DNA from: Anaeromyxobacter dehalogenans 2CP-C
GTDB taxonomy: Bacteria; Myxococcota; Myxococcia; Myxococcales; Anaeromyxobacteraceae
Direction: 5' to 3'
Length of the DNA: 64,000 nucleotides
NCBI RefSeq assembly: GCF_000013385.1
Contig: NC_007760.1
Span: 806,001 to 870,000 of the forward strand
The notes beneath the pieces are model-generated. The model ran no database searches, was not told the origin of the DNA, and was given only the letters and a program-made list of their open reading frames with translations. The number at the start of each line of letters is the position of its first letter. Position 1 is the stretch's first letter. Shown here one piece after another: positions 26,743 through 37,326 of this stretch. The position numbers and the translations under genes are program-made.

Positions 26743-28686
26743 GTGGCCGGGCGCCGTGCGTGCCGCGAGCGGCAGCGGAGGCGCAACCTGATCCCCGACG
26801 CGGTCATCGACCAGATCCGCGAGCGCGTCGACGTGGTGGCCGTGATCGGCCGCCACATGGAGCTGAAGCGATCGGGCAGGACGTGGAAGGGCAACTGCAT
26901 CTTCCACGGGGAGCGGACGCCGAGCTTTCACGTCTACCCCGAGGACAAGCACTTCAAGTGCTACGGCTGCGGGGCGTACGGCGACGTCTTCACGTTCCTG
27001 CAGCGGCTCGAGGGGAAGGAGTTTCCCGAGGTGGTGAGGGCGCTCGCGCAGGAGGTCGGCGTCGAGATCCCCGAGGCGGCCGAGGAGGACTCGGCCGAGG
27101 CGAGGGCGAAGCGCAAGGAGCGCAACGAGGTCCTCGCCGCGAGCGACGCCGCCGCGCGCTACTGGGCGGCGCGGCTCGCCAGCCGCTTCGGCGCGCCGGC
27201 GCGGGCGTACCTCGAGCGGCGCGGCGTCACCGAGGAGTCGGTCCGGCGCTTCCGGCTGGGCGTGGCCGCCGACGCGTGGAACGACCTGGCGCCGCGGCTG
27301 AAGGAGAAGGGCATCGGGGTCGCGGCGCTGCAGCGCGCCGGGCTGGTCATCGAGAGGGAGAAGGACGGCGGCGGCACCTACGACCGCTTCCGCAACCGCC
27401 TGATGTTTCCCATCGCCGGCATGGACGGGCAGGTGATCGGCTTCGGCGGGCGCGCGCTCGGCGACGAGCAGGGCGCGAAGTACATCAACACGCCCGAGAC
27501 CCCGCTCTACAAGAAGTCGAAGGTGCTCTACGGCCTCGACCTCGCCCGCGAGACCATCCGCAAGACGCGCAGCGCCGTGCTGGTCGAGGGCTACTTCGAC
27601 GTGATCGGGCTGCACCAGGTGGGCGTGACGGGCGCGGTGGCGGTGTGCGGCACCGCGCTCACCCCCGAGCACGTGGAGCTGCTCTCCCGCTGCGACTGCC
27701 GCGAGGTCACCGTGCTGTTCGACGGCGACGTGGCGGGCCTGGCCGCGCCGGGCAAGGCCGCGCAGGCGCTGTTCCCGGCCGGGATGGCCGGCAAGGTGGC
27801 GGTGCTCCCGTCCGCCGCGGGCAAGAGCGATCCCGACGAGTACGCCCGCGCCAACGGCCGCGCCGGGGTGGACGCGCTGCTCGCGGCCGCCGTCCCCCTG
27901 TCGGAGTTCCTGGTGGACCGGGCGGTCGAGCGGGCGTGCGGCGACCGGCCGCGCGAGGCCGCGCTCGAGCGGAAGCTCGCCGCCGTCCGGGAGCTCGAGG
28001 CGTTCGTGCGGATGATGCCGGAGGGGCTCGCGCGTTCTGTCTTCGAGGACATGATCGCGCGCCGGCTCGACCTCGACCCGGGCGCGCTCAGGACCGAGCT
28101 GTCCGCCGAGCGCCGGCGGCCGGGCGTCCCGGCCCCCGCCCCGGCGGGTCACCCGGAGCGGCCCGCCGGCGCCCCATCCCGCCCCACCCCGCCCGCGGGG
28201 CCGGCGCGCGGTGGGCCGGCCGGCCACGGGCGCGTGCGGGTGCTGCTCCCGGGGCCGGCCGCGGACGCGCTGGCCCTCCTGGCGGCCTTCCCCGATCTGG
28301 GGGCCGTGGCGGACGAGGAGCGCCTGCCCCAGCTGTTGCCGCCCGGTCCGCTGGCCGACCTGGCCCGCGACCTGGTGCGCGGACCGGTGGCGCTCGAGGA
28401 CGCGCTGGCGCGGATGTCGGCGGGGGCCGACGAGGCGACCCTCCGGCGCTTCCGCACGCTGGTCGGGCCCGGCCGGCCGAGGCCGGAGGAGGCGGAGCGC
28501 GAGCTCCGGAAGGCGGCGGTCAAGGCGACGCTGGAGCGCCTCGACCAGGAGTACGGGGAGGCGCTGCGGCGGGTCACCAAGGCGGGCAGCGCCGCGGCGG
28601 ACGGGCTCGACGTGACGGCCCAGCGCCTCATCAACCAGCGCCGCGACCTGCAGAGACGCTTGCGTTCCCTGGAACGTCCCGGATGA
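26743..28686 (+). CDS. dnaG: DNA primase DnaG
   Basis: Makes RNA primers for replication. The CHC2 zinc-binding domain reads [11 protein letters not shown] and [11 protein letters not shown]. Then come the TOPRIM core ([22 protein letters not shown]) and a C-terminal DnaB-binding region after a Pro/Ala-rich linker near residues 460-490. The frame is 647 residues from a GTG at 26743. That GTG lacks a Shine-Dalgarno, sits directly behind a hairpin and gives an arginine-rich leader ([11 protein letters not shown]) not expected in DnaG. A good GGAGG (26777-26781) lies 6 bases before a CTG at 26788, which would start the protein at the expected [15 protein letters not shown]. The true start may be that CTG. 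Confidence 0.95.
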   Translation: MAGRRACRERQRRRNLIPDAVIDQIRERVDVVAVIGRHMELKRSGRTWKGNCIFHGERTPSFHVYPEDKHFKCYGCGAYGDVFTFLQRLEGKEFPEVVRALAQEVGVEIPEAAEEDSAEARAKRKERNEVLAASDAAARYWAARLASRFGAPARAYLERRGVTEESVRRFRLGVAADAWNDLAPRLKEKGIGVAALQRAGLVIEREKDGGGTYDRFRNRLMFPIAGMDGQVIGFGGRALGDEQGAKYINTPETPLYKKSKVLYGLDLARETIRKTRSAVLVEGYFDVIGLHQVGVTGAVAVCGTALTPEHVELLSRCDCREVTVLFDGDVAGLAAPGKAAQALFPAGMAGKVAVLPSAAGKSDPDEYARANGRAGVDALLAAAVPLSEFLVDRAVERACGDRPREAALERKLAAVRELEAFVRMMPEGLARSVFEDMIARRLDLDPGALRTELSAERRRPGVPAPAPAGHPERPAGAPSRPTPPAGPARGGPAGHGRVRVLLPGPAADALALLAAFPDLGAVADEERLPQLLPPGPLADLARDLVRGPVALEDALARMSAGADEATLRRFRTLVGPGRPRPEEAERELRKAAVKATLERLDQEYGEALRRVTKAGSAAADGLDVTAQRLINQRRDLQRRLRSLERPG

Positions 28687-28717
28687 AAGGCAAGCTCCGA
28701 AGCATTCTGGATACATT

Positions 28718-28735
28718 GGCCGGGCTCACCCGGCC
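28718..28735 (+). promoter_or_regulatory. hairpin in the dnaG-rpoD intercistronic segment
   Basis: A perfect seven-base stem GGCCGGG (28718-28724) and CCCGGCC (28729-28735) with a CTCA loop, followed by GAAAAAC. It lies in about 107 bases of AT-richer sequence between the dnaG stop and the rpoD ATG at 28794. It may be a processing or stability element that uncouples the two genes, as RNase E cleavage does between dnaG and rpoD in E. coli (analogy only). Confidence 0.45.
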
Positions 28736-28793
28736 GAAAAACGTTACGAAAGAGCACCACCGGGCCGCCGAGCCGTCGAAGGAGCCGAAGCCG

Positions 28794-31100
<2,307 letters not shown>

Positions 31101-31125
31101 TCGACCCCGTCTCGGGCGACGCGAA

Positions 31126-31131
31126 TATGAT
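31126..31131 (+). promoter_or_regulatory. candidate -10 element of the tRNA gene
   Basis: TATGAT, five of six matches to consensus, in an AT-rich patch 23 bases before the tRNA. A weak -35 (TCGACC at 31101-31106) would require a 19-base spacer. It could alternatively belong to a processed transcript from rpoD. Confidence 0.35.
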
Positions 31132-31153
31132 AGAGGGTGCCTGCCGGGGCCTC

Positions 31154-31226
31154 GGGCCCATAGCTCAACGGTCAGAGCGCTCGGCTCATAACCGATGCGA
31201 TCCAGGTTCGAATCCTGGTGGGCCCA
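31154..31226 (+). tRNA. tRNA with CAU anticodon, probably tRNA-Ile2 (lysidine-modified)
   Basis: 73 bases fold as a cloverleaf: acceptor stem GGGCCCA with TGGGCCC, D-stem GCTC/GAGC, anticodon loop CTCATAA (anticodon CAT), T-stem CCAGG/CCTGG with TTCGAAT, and discriminator A. The anticodon stem has one outer C-T mismatch. No CCA is encoded. CAU can be elongator Met, initiator or Ile2. It lacks the three G-C pairs of the initiator. The acceptor pairs C4-G69 and C5-G68 are those reported as determinants for TilS, which makes lysidine at C34, so tRNA-Ile2 reading AUA is favoured over elongator Met. Confidence 0.85.
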
Positions 31227-31262
31227 CTCGTCGCAACCAGCAGGGAGAACGGGAGAACGGCA

Positions 31263-32006
31263 TTGTCGTCGCTGCGTGAGAAGCTGAAGACGCTGGAGGA
31301 GTTGCAGCAGATCGACCTCGACTCGAACGAGGTCCGGGCTGAGCTGGAGACCCTCCCGGCGAAGCGCGCCGAGATCGACCAGCGGGTGGCCGAGGCCCGG
31401 CGGGCCTACGACGAGGAGAAGGCCAGGGTCGAGGGGAACGAGCGCGAGCGCCGCCAGCTCGAGTCGCTCCTCGCCATGGAGCGCGACAAGGTCAAGAAGT
31501 GGGAGGGCCGCCTCGGCGAGATCCGGACGCCCCGCGAGTACGCCGCGCTCTCCCGCGAGATCGACATCGCGAAGAAGACGAACGACGGCCAGTCCGAGCA
31601 GATCAAGGCGCTGGTCGCGAGCGCCGGCGAGCTCCAGAAGACGCTCGAGGCCCGGGCCGACGCGCTGGCCGAGCGCGAGGAGGCGAACGAGGCCGAGCTG
31701 AAGGCGCTCGAGGAGCGGCAGGCCGCCGCCCAGCAGCGCCTGGCGGAGCTCGAGGCGCGCCGCGCCGAGGCGGTGAAGAGCGTGGACCCCGGGCTGCTCT
31801 CGAAGTACGAGAACATCAAGCGGCGCCGGGCCGGCGTGGCGGTCGCGCAGGTGATCGGCATGACCTGCGACGGGTGCCACCGGCACATCCCGCCCCAGCT
31901 CGCCATCACCCTGCAGCGGGCGAACTCGATCGAGACCTGCCCGAACTGCCACCGCATCATCTACGCGGCCGAGGCGGTCAACCCGCCGGCGCCGCCGCCG
32001 GCCTAG
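31263..32006 (+). CDS. coiled-coil zinc-ribbon protein (CT398/DUF164-like)
   Basis: 247 residues from a TTG start with GGGAG about 10 bases upstream; the next candidate upstream would overlap the tRNA. Residues 1-175 are a long charged coiled coil ([29 protein letters not shown] cut into [18 protein letters not shown] and [10 protein letters not shown]). The C-terminus is a C4 zinc ribbon with cysteine pairs CDGCH and CPNCH. CT398-like proteins are implicated in contacts with flagellar/type III export or sigma54 in Chlamydia; the role here is unknown. It lies 2 bases before the RNase HI gene, a pairing common in deltaproteobacteria. Confidence 0.8.
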   Translation: MSSLREKLKTLEELQQIDLDSNEVRAELETLPAKRAEIDQRVAEARRAYDEEKARVEGNERERRQLESLLAMERDKVKKWEGRLGEIRTPREYAALSREIDIAKKTNDGQSEQIKALVASAGELQKTLEARADALAEREEANEAELKALEERQAAAQQRLAELEARRAEAVKSVDPGLLSKYENIKRRRAGVAVAQVIGMTCDGCHRHIPPQLAITLQRANSIETCPNCHRIIYAAEAVNPPAPPPA

Positions 32007-32008
32007 CC

Positions 32009-32770
32009 GTGGCGAAGGCCGTCCTCGCGGAGCTGCTCCGCTTCATCGCCGCGAACGAGGAGCTCCCGCGGACGCGCGCCCGGTACCCGGGCTACGACCG
32101 CGACGCGCTCGGGCGGCTCATCGCCGCCGCCGCCGACCGCGTGGAGGAGGCGGAGAAGGCGCGCGAGCCGGCCCCGGGCGCGGGGTCGAAGGGCATCAAG
32201 GTCCGCAAGGTGTCCGACGTGGAGAAGGCGGCGCAGCGCGCGGCCGCCGAGCTCGACGAGGCGATGGACCTCTCCAAGGCGGAGCGCGACCGGCGCAAGA
32301 AGGAGCGCGCCGAGCGCGAGGCGGCCGAGCGCGCCGCCGCCGACGCCGCGGCCGCCGCCGAGGCGGCCCGGTGCACCCGCCTGTTCACCGACGGCGCGGC
32401 GCGCGGCAACCCCGGCCCGGCCGGCGCCGGCGCGGTCATCGTGAACGCCGACGGCCACATCGTGGCGAAGATCGGCAAGTTCCTGGGCGACTCCACCAAC
32501 AACGTCGCCGAGTACATGGGGCTCATCCTCGGGCTGAAGCGCGCGAAGGCCATGGGCATCAAGGAGCTGGAGGTGCTGTCCGACTCCGAGCTCATGGTGA
32601 AGCAGCTCGCCGGCGACTACGCCGTGAAGGCGGATCACCTCCGCCCGCTGCACGACGAGGCGCAGGCGCTCATCGCCGGCTTCGACCGGATCCAGGTCCG
32701 GCACGTGCCGCGCGAGGAGAACGCGCTCGCCGACGCGATGTCGAACCGGGCCATCGACGAGCGGCTGTAG
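32009..32770 (+). CDS. ribonuclease HI family protein with N-terminal helical extension
   Basis: 253 residues, GTG start 2 bases after the zinc-ribbon stop. Residues 125-253 are an RNase HI fold that cleaves RNA in RNA-DNA hybrids, with catalytic carboxylates in [29 protein letters not shown] and [12 protein letters not shown], and the last aspartate in [12 protein letters not shown]. Residues 1-120 are a charged Ala/Glu/Lys-rich helical region without a hybrid-binding domain motif. It resembles RnhA-like/YpdQ-type proteins more than the 155-residue E. coli RNase HI. Confidence 0.9.
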   Translation: MAKAVLAELLRFIAANEELPRTRARYPGYDRDALGRLIAAAADRVEEAEKAREPAPGAGSKGIKVRKVSDVEKAAQRAAAELDEAMDLSKAERDRRKKERAEREAAERAAADAAAAAEAARCTRLFTDGAARGNPGPAGAGAVIVNADGHIVAKIGKFLGDSTNNVAEYMGLILGLKRAKAMGIKELEVLSDSELMVKQLAGDYAVKADHLRPLHDEAQALIAGFDRIQVRHVPREENALADAMSNRAIDERL

Positions 32771-33099
32771 CGCCGCCGATCCCTCGCCCGCCGCCCGCGG
32801 GCGCCCTCCCCACTTCACCGTTCGTTCACGTCCCCGCCCCGCGGCGCCGCCCGCGGGGCGCGGCCGCGCGCGCACCCCATCGCGCCCGCGGCGCACCGGC
32901 TGCGCGAAAGCCGCGCCGCGCCCCGGCCGATCCGCAGCCCGTGCGCGCATCCGGTGCGCTGCGGCGGAACGTCGACCGAAGGCTTCCATTTCATTTGACG
33001 CCGGTCACGCGGATTGCGCAGAAAAGTGCGTCCACCGTTCAAACCATTGCGCAATACATGCTATGGGCTCCGGACCCACCCGATCCCGGAGGCGACGGA
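32771..33099. other. 329-base intergenic region upstream of the acetate permease
   Basis: No gene is seen. The first 200 bases are very GC-rich and repetitive (GCG/CCG runs); bases 32980-33060 are clearly AT-richer and carry the repeated ATTGCGCA motif listed separately and a TTGACG (32995-33000) that lacks a matching -10. The long leader and local composition suggest regulated transcription of the permease. Confidence 0.6.
33013..33055. promoter_or_regulatory. duplicated ATTGCGCA operator-like motif before the acetate permease
   Basis: ATTGCGCA occurs at 33013-33020 and again at 33046-33053, where it extends to the perfect palindrome ATTGCGCAAT (33046-33055). The copies are 33 bases apart, about three helical turns, so a dimeric regulator could bind both on one DNA face. 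The second copy ends 44 bases before the ATG. The cognate regulator is not known. Confidence 0.45.
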
Positions 33100-33744
33100 A
33101 TGAAGGACGTGCAGACGGCGAAGGCGATCCCGCAGATCCCCAGCATCGATCTCGGCCAGGCGGCGGCGCTCGCCGAGACGGTCATCAAGGACACCACCGC
33201 GAACCCGGCGCCGCTCGGGCTGATGGGCTTCGGGCTCACCACCGTGCTGCTCAACCTGCACAACGCCGGCATCATCGGCATCGGCAGCATGATCCTGGCG
33301 ATGGGCCTGTTCTACGGCGGCCTGGCCCAGATCATCGCGGGCGTCATGGAGTGGAAGAAGAAGAACACCTTCGGGATGGTGGCGTTCACCTCCTACGGCT
33401 TCTTCTGGATCTCGCTGGTGGCGCTCATCGTCATGCCGCGCTTCGGCATCGCCGACGCCTCGGACAAGAACGCCATGGCCGCCTACCTGTTCATCTGGGG
33501 CCTGTTCTCGATCGTGCTCTTCATCGCGACGCTCCGGATGAACCGCACCATCATGCTGGTCTTCTTCGCGCTGGTGGTGCTGTTCATCCTGCTCGGCCTC
33601 GGCGACGCGACCGGCAACACCACCATCACCCGCATCGCCGGCTACGAGGGCATCCTCTGCGGCCTCGGCGCCATCTACCTGGGCGCGGCGCAGATCCTGA
33701 ACGAGGTCTACGGGCGCAAGGTGCTGCCGATCGGCGAGCTGTAG
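33100..33744 (+). CDS. acetate uptake transporter, GPR1/FUN34/YaaH (SatP) family
   Basis: 214 residues, inner-membrane acetate/succinate-proton symporter. The family signature [11 protein letters not shown] precedes six membrane helices, with LLNLHNAG in helix 1 and the [17 protein letters not shown] segment that forms the selectivity region. The ATG at 33100 follows GGAGG at 7 bases. Acetate is the preferred electron donor of Anaeromyxobacter-type metal and nitrate reducers, so the transporter fits the inferred lifestyle. It ends at a strong hairpin shared with the convergent def gene. Confidence 0.95.
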   Translation: MKDVQTAKAIPQIPSIDLGQAAALAETVIKDTTANPAPLGLMGFGLTTVLLNLHNAGIIGIGSMILAMGLFYGGLAQIIAGVMEWKKKNTFGMVAFTSYGFFWISLVALIVMPRFGIADASDKNAMAAYLFIWGLFSIVLFIATLRMNRTIMLVFFALVVLFILLGLGDATGNTTITRIAGYEGILCGLGAIYLGAAQILNEVYGRKVLPIGEL

Positions 33745-33767
33745 GCCCGGCCGCCCCCGAGACGCGA

Positions 33768-33799
33768 AACGGCAGGTCCCGCGCGCGGGGCCTGCCGTT
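33768..33799. terminator. bidirectional hairpin between satP-like gene and def
   Basis: A 13-base stem (33768-33780 with 33787-33799, one G-T pair) closed by a GCGCGC loop. On the plus strand it is followed by CTCGTT, on the minus strand by TCGCG. It lies midway between two convergent stops, consistent with terminating both transcripts. Confidence 0.75.
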
Positions 33800-33825
33800 C
33801 TCGTTCCGGCGCGGGGCGCCGGTCG

Positions 33826-34383
33826 CTACAGCGCCGACTCGTGCCGGGCCGCGCCCTTCACCTCGTCCGCGGTCTCGGACGCGCGCTGGGCCTTCAGCTT
33901 CTTCATCCGCTTGCGGATGAGCTCGCGCTTCAGGCTCGAGAGGTGGTCCACGAACATGGTGCCGTTCAGGTGGTCGGTCTCGTGCTGCAGCGCCACGGCG
34001 AGCAGCCCGTCCGCCTCCAGCTCGAACGGCTTGCCCTGGCGGTCGAGCGCCCGCACCCACACGCGCGCGAAGCGGTCCACGTCCTCCGCCTCGCCGGGGA
34101 TCGACAGGCAGCCCTCGGTGTAGGTGAGCTCGCCCTCGCCGCGGACGATCTCCGGGTTCACCAGGTGGAGGAGCGTCTGCCCCTCCTGGCGGGGGGACGT
34201 GTCGATCACGATGACGCGCTTCTTCACCGCGATCTGGGGGGCGGCGAGGCCGACGCCGTCCGCGGCGTACATGGTCTCGGCCATGTCGTCGAGCAGGCGG
34301 CGGATGCCGTCGTCCACCCGGTCCACGGGCTGGGCGACTTCCTTCAGGATGGGATCGGGCCAGATGACGATTTCACGAACCAT
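33826..34383 (-). CDS. def: peptide deformylase
   Basis: 185 residues, a metallohydrolase that removes the formyl group from nascent proteins. All three motifs are present: GVGLAAPQI, EGCLSIPG with the metal cysteine, and QHETDHLNG with HExxH. The C-terminal 30 residues are basic and disordered. The ATG at 34383 starts the conserved MVREIVIWPDPIL; a Met 27 bases upstream would add 9 non-conserved residues. It is the last gene of a likely priA-receiver protein-def transcript; fmt, the usual partner, is absent. Confidence 0.96.
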   Translation of the reverse strand: MVREIVIWPDPILKEVAQPVDRVDDGIRRLLDDMAETMYAADGVGLAAPQIAVKKRVIVIDTSPRQEGQTLLHLVNPEIVRGEGELTYTEGCLSIPGEAEDVDRFARVWVRALDRQGKPFELEADGLLAVALQHETDHLNGTMFVDHLSSLKRELIRKRMKKLKAQRASETADEVKGAARHESAL

Positions 34384-34477
34384 TCGAGCACCTTCTACCG
34401 GATCCCACATCTAACGGGGAAGGGGCCGCCGCGCATCCCCGCGGAATCGGGCCCCCGGAGGCGCTCTCCCGCCCGCC

Positions 34478-37252
34478 TCAGCGCGCGTCGCCGAGCCCGC
34501 GCAGGTACTCCTGGCGCAGCCGGTCGTCCGCCAGCACGTCCCGGGCGTCGAGCACCACCTGCTGGATCTCCTGCAGCGCCTCGGTGAGGGCGGGGTCGCG
34601 CAGCGCCGCGAAGCGCTCCGGGTGCAGCTCGGCGGCGAGCCGGTCCGCCGCCTCCCGCACCTCGTGCGGCGTGCAGAGCCGGCCCACGCCGAGGACCGTG
34701 AAGTAGTCGGCGCGCCGGACCTGATCGAGCTTCTCCCGGACTCGGGCCAGGTCGATGGCGTCGGAGGCCGGCACCGGCCGGCCGGACTGGAGCAGGCGCA
34801 CCGAGAGCGCGCCCACCGCCACCAGGGCCGCGAGCGCCTGCCGGGTGGAGAGGCCGTCGAGCGGGCTCGCCTGGACGATCTCGTCGAGCGTGCGCAGCCC
34901 GTCGGCGAGCGCCACCACCCGCCGCTCCTCGGGCGAGAGCCCGAGCTCCGCCTCGTCCGGCGCGCCCTCGGCCGGCGCGAGCAGCGTGCCCGGCCCGCCC
35001 AGGAGCGCCTCCACCTCGGCGGCGCGCCAGCGGCGGCGCACGCCCTCCACCGCGAGCGCCAGCGGCCCGCGCTCCAGCGCGGTGCGCTCGTCCGCCGGGA
35101 CGGCCTGCGCCACCCAGCGGAAGCGGGCGGCGCCGTCGGCGAACACGCCCGAGACCACCTCCTCGGTGCGGCGCCGGGCGAGGCCGGTGAGCTCGGTCGG
35201 CTTCAGGAAGCCGCGCTCGAGCAGCAGCAGCGCGGCGCGGCGGGTGGGCAGCGCCGCGGCCGCGCCCGCCACCTGCCGGTGCTGGTCGCGGGTGACGAGG
35301 CCGAAGCGGAGCGCCAGCTCCTCCACGCGCTCCGCCGGATCGGCGCTGGACGCGCCCACCACGCGGCCGTCCTCGAACCAGAGCGAGCGCGCCAGCTCGC
35401 CCTGGAAGTCGAGCCGGCCGGCGAGCCGGGCGCGGGCGGCGAGCGCGAGGAGGCGCGGCGCGGGGAGGTCGGCGAGCGTGCCGGCGCGCAGCTCCGCCGG
35501 CGGCGGCGCGAGGGCCTCGCCGTCGCCGGCGGGCGCGGCGGCGGGCCGGGGCGGCGGGGGCGCGGGGGCGGCGCCGCGCAGCGCGGCCACGCGCCGGCGG
35601 GCCGCGTCCTCCGCCGGGTCGGCGGGCGCGGGGACGGCGGCCGCGGGCGGCTCGAAGCTCGGCAGGAACGGCTCCTCCGGCGGGGCCACCGGCGGCGCCG
35701 GCGGGAACGGGAACCCCGCGGGCGGCCGCGGCGGCACGGCGGCCGGCGGGGGGGACCGCTCGGAGAGGCGGCGCAGCTCGGCCTCCGCCTCGGCGCGGCG
35801 GCGCGCCTCCTCCTCGCCGCGGCGGCGCAGCGCCTCCATCTCGGCGCGCGCGCTCGCGATGGCGGCCCGGAGCTTCTCCTCCTCCTCCTCGGCCCGGCGC
35901 CGCGCGTCCTCCTCCGCGGCGCGGCGCAGCTCCTCCGCCGCGGACTCCTCGGCGGCGGCGCGCTCCATCACGGTGGCGATGCGCTGCTCGGCGCTGCGCC
36001 GCTCGGTCTCGAGCTGCGCGCGCACGCGCTGCAGCTCCTCCTCGGCGCGGCGGCGGGCCTCGGCCTCGGCGGCCGCCTTCTCCTCCGCCCCGCGGGCGCG
36101 GAGCGCCTCCTGCTCGGTCTCGGCCCGGGCCCGGGCGTCGGCCTCGGCCGCGCGGGTGGCCGTGGCCGCGTCCGGTGGCGCGCGGAGCTCGGCGCGCGGC
36201 CGGGCGGCGGGCTCGGCGCGCGCCGCGCCGGAGGACGCGGGGGCCGTGGCCGGGGTGCGCGCGGGCGCGGGGGCGGCGCGGGCGGGCGCGGGGGCGGCGC
36301 GGGCGGGCGCGGAGGCGGCGGAGGCGGGACGCGGCGGGGCCGCGGGCCGGCGCGGCTCGGCGGGACGGGCCGCGGCGGGACCGGGCGAGGCGGCCGGACG
36401 CGGTGGCGACGCGGTGCGGGCTGGCGCGGCGGCCGGCACCGCCGGCGCGGGCAGCGGGGCGTCGTCGAACAGCTCGGCCAGCGCCTGCACGGCGCGGTCG
36501 GCCGCGTCCGGCGCGGAGGCGTCCTCGGCGGCGGGCCCGTCGTCGCCGGCCTCGAGCCGGCGCAGCAGCGCGTCGAGCCCGTCCTCGTCGGCGAGGCCGA
36601 GATCGCCGCCGGTCGCCGGGCCCGCGGCGAGCGCGCTCGCCAGCGCGTCGGCCGGGGCGAGCGCGTCGAGCCCGCCCGCCGCGCCGGGCGCCGAAGGCTT
36701 GGATCCGGCGGGGGCCGGCGCGGCCCGGGGCGGCGGGGCGGGGACGGCCGGTCCGCCGCCGCTCCGGCGCAGCTCCTCGGCGCGCGCCCGCAGCGCCTCG
36801 GCGGCGGCGCGCCGGGCGGCGCCGGGATCCGCGCCCGCCGCGGTCGGCGAGGCGGGCCGGGCAGGGCGCGCGGGGGTCGTGTTGCCCGGCCGCGGCGCGG
36901 GCGCCGAGGTGGGGGGGCCGAGCCGGGCCGCGACCTCCTCCTGCAGCTGGGCCGGGTCCACGGGGCGCGGCAGCCGCCGGGCGCCGCGCGGCAGCGGGTC
37001 GGCGTCGCCGATGACGATCATCGGGACGTGCGCCGTGGCCGGGTCCTCCGCCACGCGGCGGGCCAGCGCCAGCGCCTCGCCGCCGTCGCAGGCGGCCGCG
37101 AGCACGACGAGGTCGGGCGCGGCGCCCTCCAGCGCGGCGAGCGCGTCGGCGGCGCTGGTGGCGAGCGCCGGCGCGTGACCCGCGCGCAGCAGCACGCGCT
37201 TCACGGCCGATATCTCGGCGATGTCGTCGTCGACCAGGAGGATCCGGGGCAA
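34478..37252 (-). CDS. pseudo-receiver - DUF4388 (PATAN) - J-domain-like protein
   Basis: 924 residues. Residues 1-120 are a receiver fold with the acidic pocket (LLVDDD, residues 5-10), but the phospho-acceptor position is Ala52 (PDLVVLA) and the conserved lysine is Arg (LPRPVD), so it is probably not phosphorylated. Residues 130-560 are Ala/Pro-rich and then Glu/Arg-rich coiled coil. A DUF4388/PATAN-type domain begins near residue 595 ([23 protein letters not shown]). The last 75 residues look like a J-domain ([20 protein letters not shown]) with HPE in place of HPD. DUF4388 proteins are abundant in myxobacteria, several with gliding or polarity roles. The function here is unknown. It lies 74 bases downstream of priA. 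Confidence 0.78.
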   Translation of the reverse strand: MPRILLVDDDIAEISAVKRVLLRAGHAPALATSAADALAALEGAAPDLVVLAAACDGGEALALARRVAEDPATAHVPMIVIGDADPLPRGARRLPRPVDPAQLQEEVAARLGPPTSAPAPRPGNTTPARPARPASPTAAGADPGAARRAAAEALRARAEELRRSGGGPAVPAPPPRAAPAPAGSKPSAPGAAGGLDALAPADALASALAAGPATGGDLGLADEDGLDALLRRLEAGDDGPAAEDASAPDAADRAVQALAELFDDAPLPAPAVPAAAPARTASPPRPAASPGPAAARPAEPRRPAAPPRPASAASAPARAAPAPARAAPAPARTPATAPASSGAARAEPAARPRAELRAPPDAATATRAAEADARARAETEQEALRARGAEEKAAAEAEARRRAEEELQRVRAQLETERRSAEQRIATVMERAAAEESAAEELRRAAEEDARRRAEEEEEKLRAAIASARAEMEALRRRGEEEARRRAEAEAELRRLSERSPPPAAVPPRPPAGFPFPPAPPVAPPEEPFLPSFEPPAAAVPAPADPAEDAARRRVAALRGAAPAPPPPRPAAAPAGDGEALAPPPAELRAGTLADLPAPRLLALAARARLAGRLDFQGELARSLWFEDGRVVGASSADPAERVEELALRFGLVTRDQHRQVAGAAAALPTRRAALLLLERGFLKPTELTGLARRRTEEVVSGVFADGAARFRWVAQAVPADERTALERGPLALAVEGVRRRWRAAEVEALLGGPGTLLAPAEGAPDEAELGLSPEERRVVALADGLRTLDEIVQASPLDGLSTRQALAALVAVGALSVRLLQSGRPVPASDAIDLARVREKLDQVRRADYFTVLGVGRLCTPHEVREAADRLAAELHPERFAALRDPALTEALQEIQQVVLDARDVLADDRLRQEYLRGLGDAR

Positions 37253-37326
37253 GCGCGGGGATTATGGATCGGGCCCGCCGGGCGACCAAGCCGCCGCCGC
37301 GCCGCCGCCGTGCGTGCGTGCCGGAC

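Noticed and set aside
28683-28793. N-terminal extension of RpoD from the ATGA overlap
   Set aside because: Third codon positions are AT-rich, a hairpin is embedded and a better Shine-Dalgarno precedes 28794.
31154-31226. Initiator or elongator tRNA-Met
   Set aside because: It lacks the initiator GGG/CCC anticodon stem pairs, and C4-G69/C5-G68 favour tRNA-Ile2; elongator Met cannot be fully excluded without a classifier.
32995-33000. TTGACG as the -35 of the acetate permease promoter
   Set aside because: No plausible -10 lies 16-18 bases downstream.
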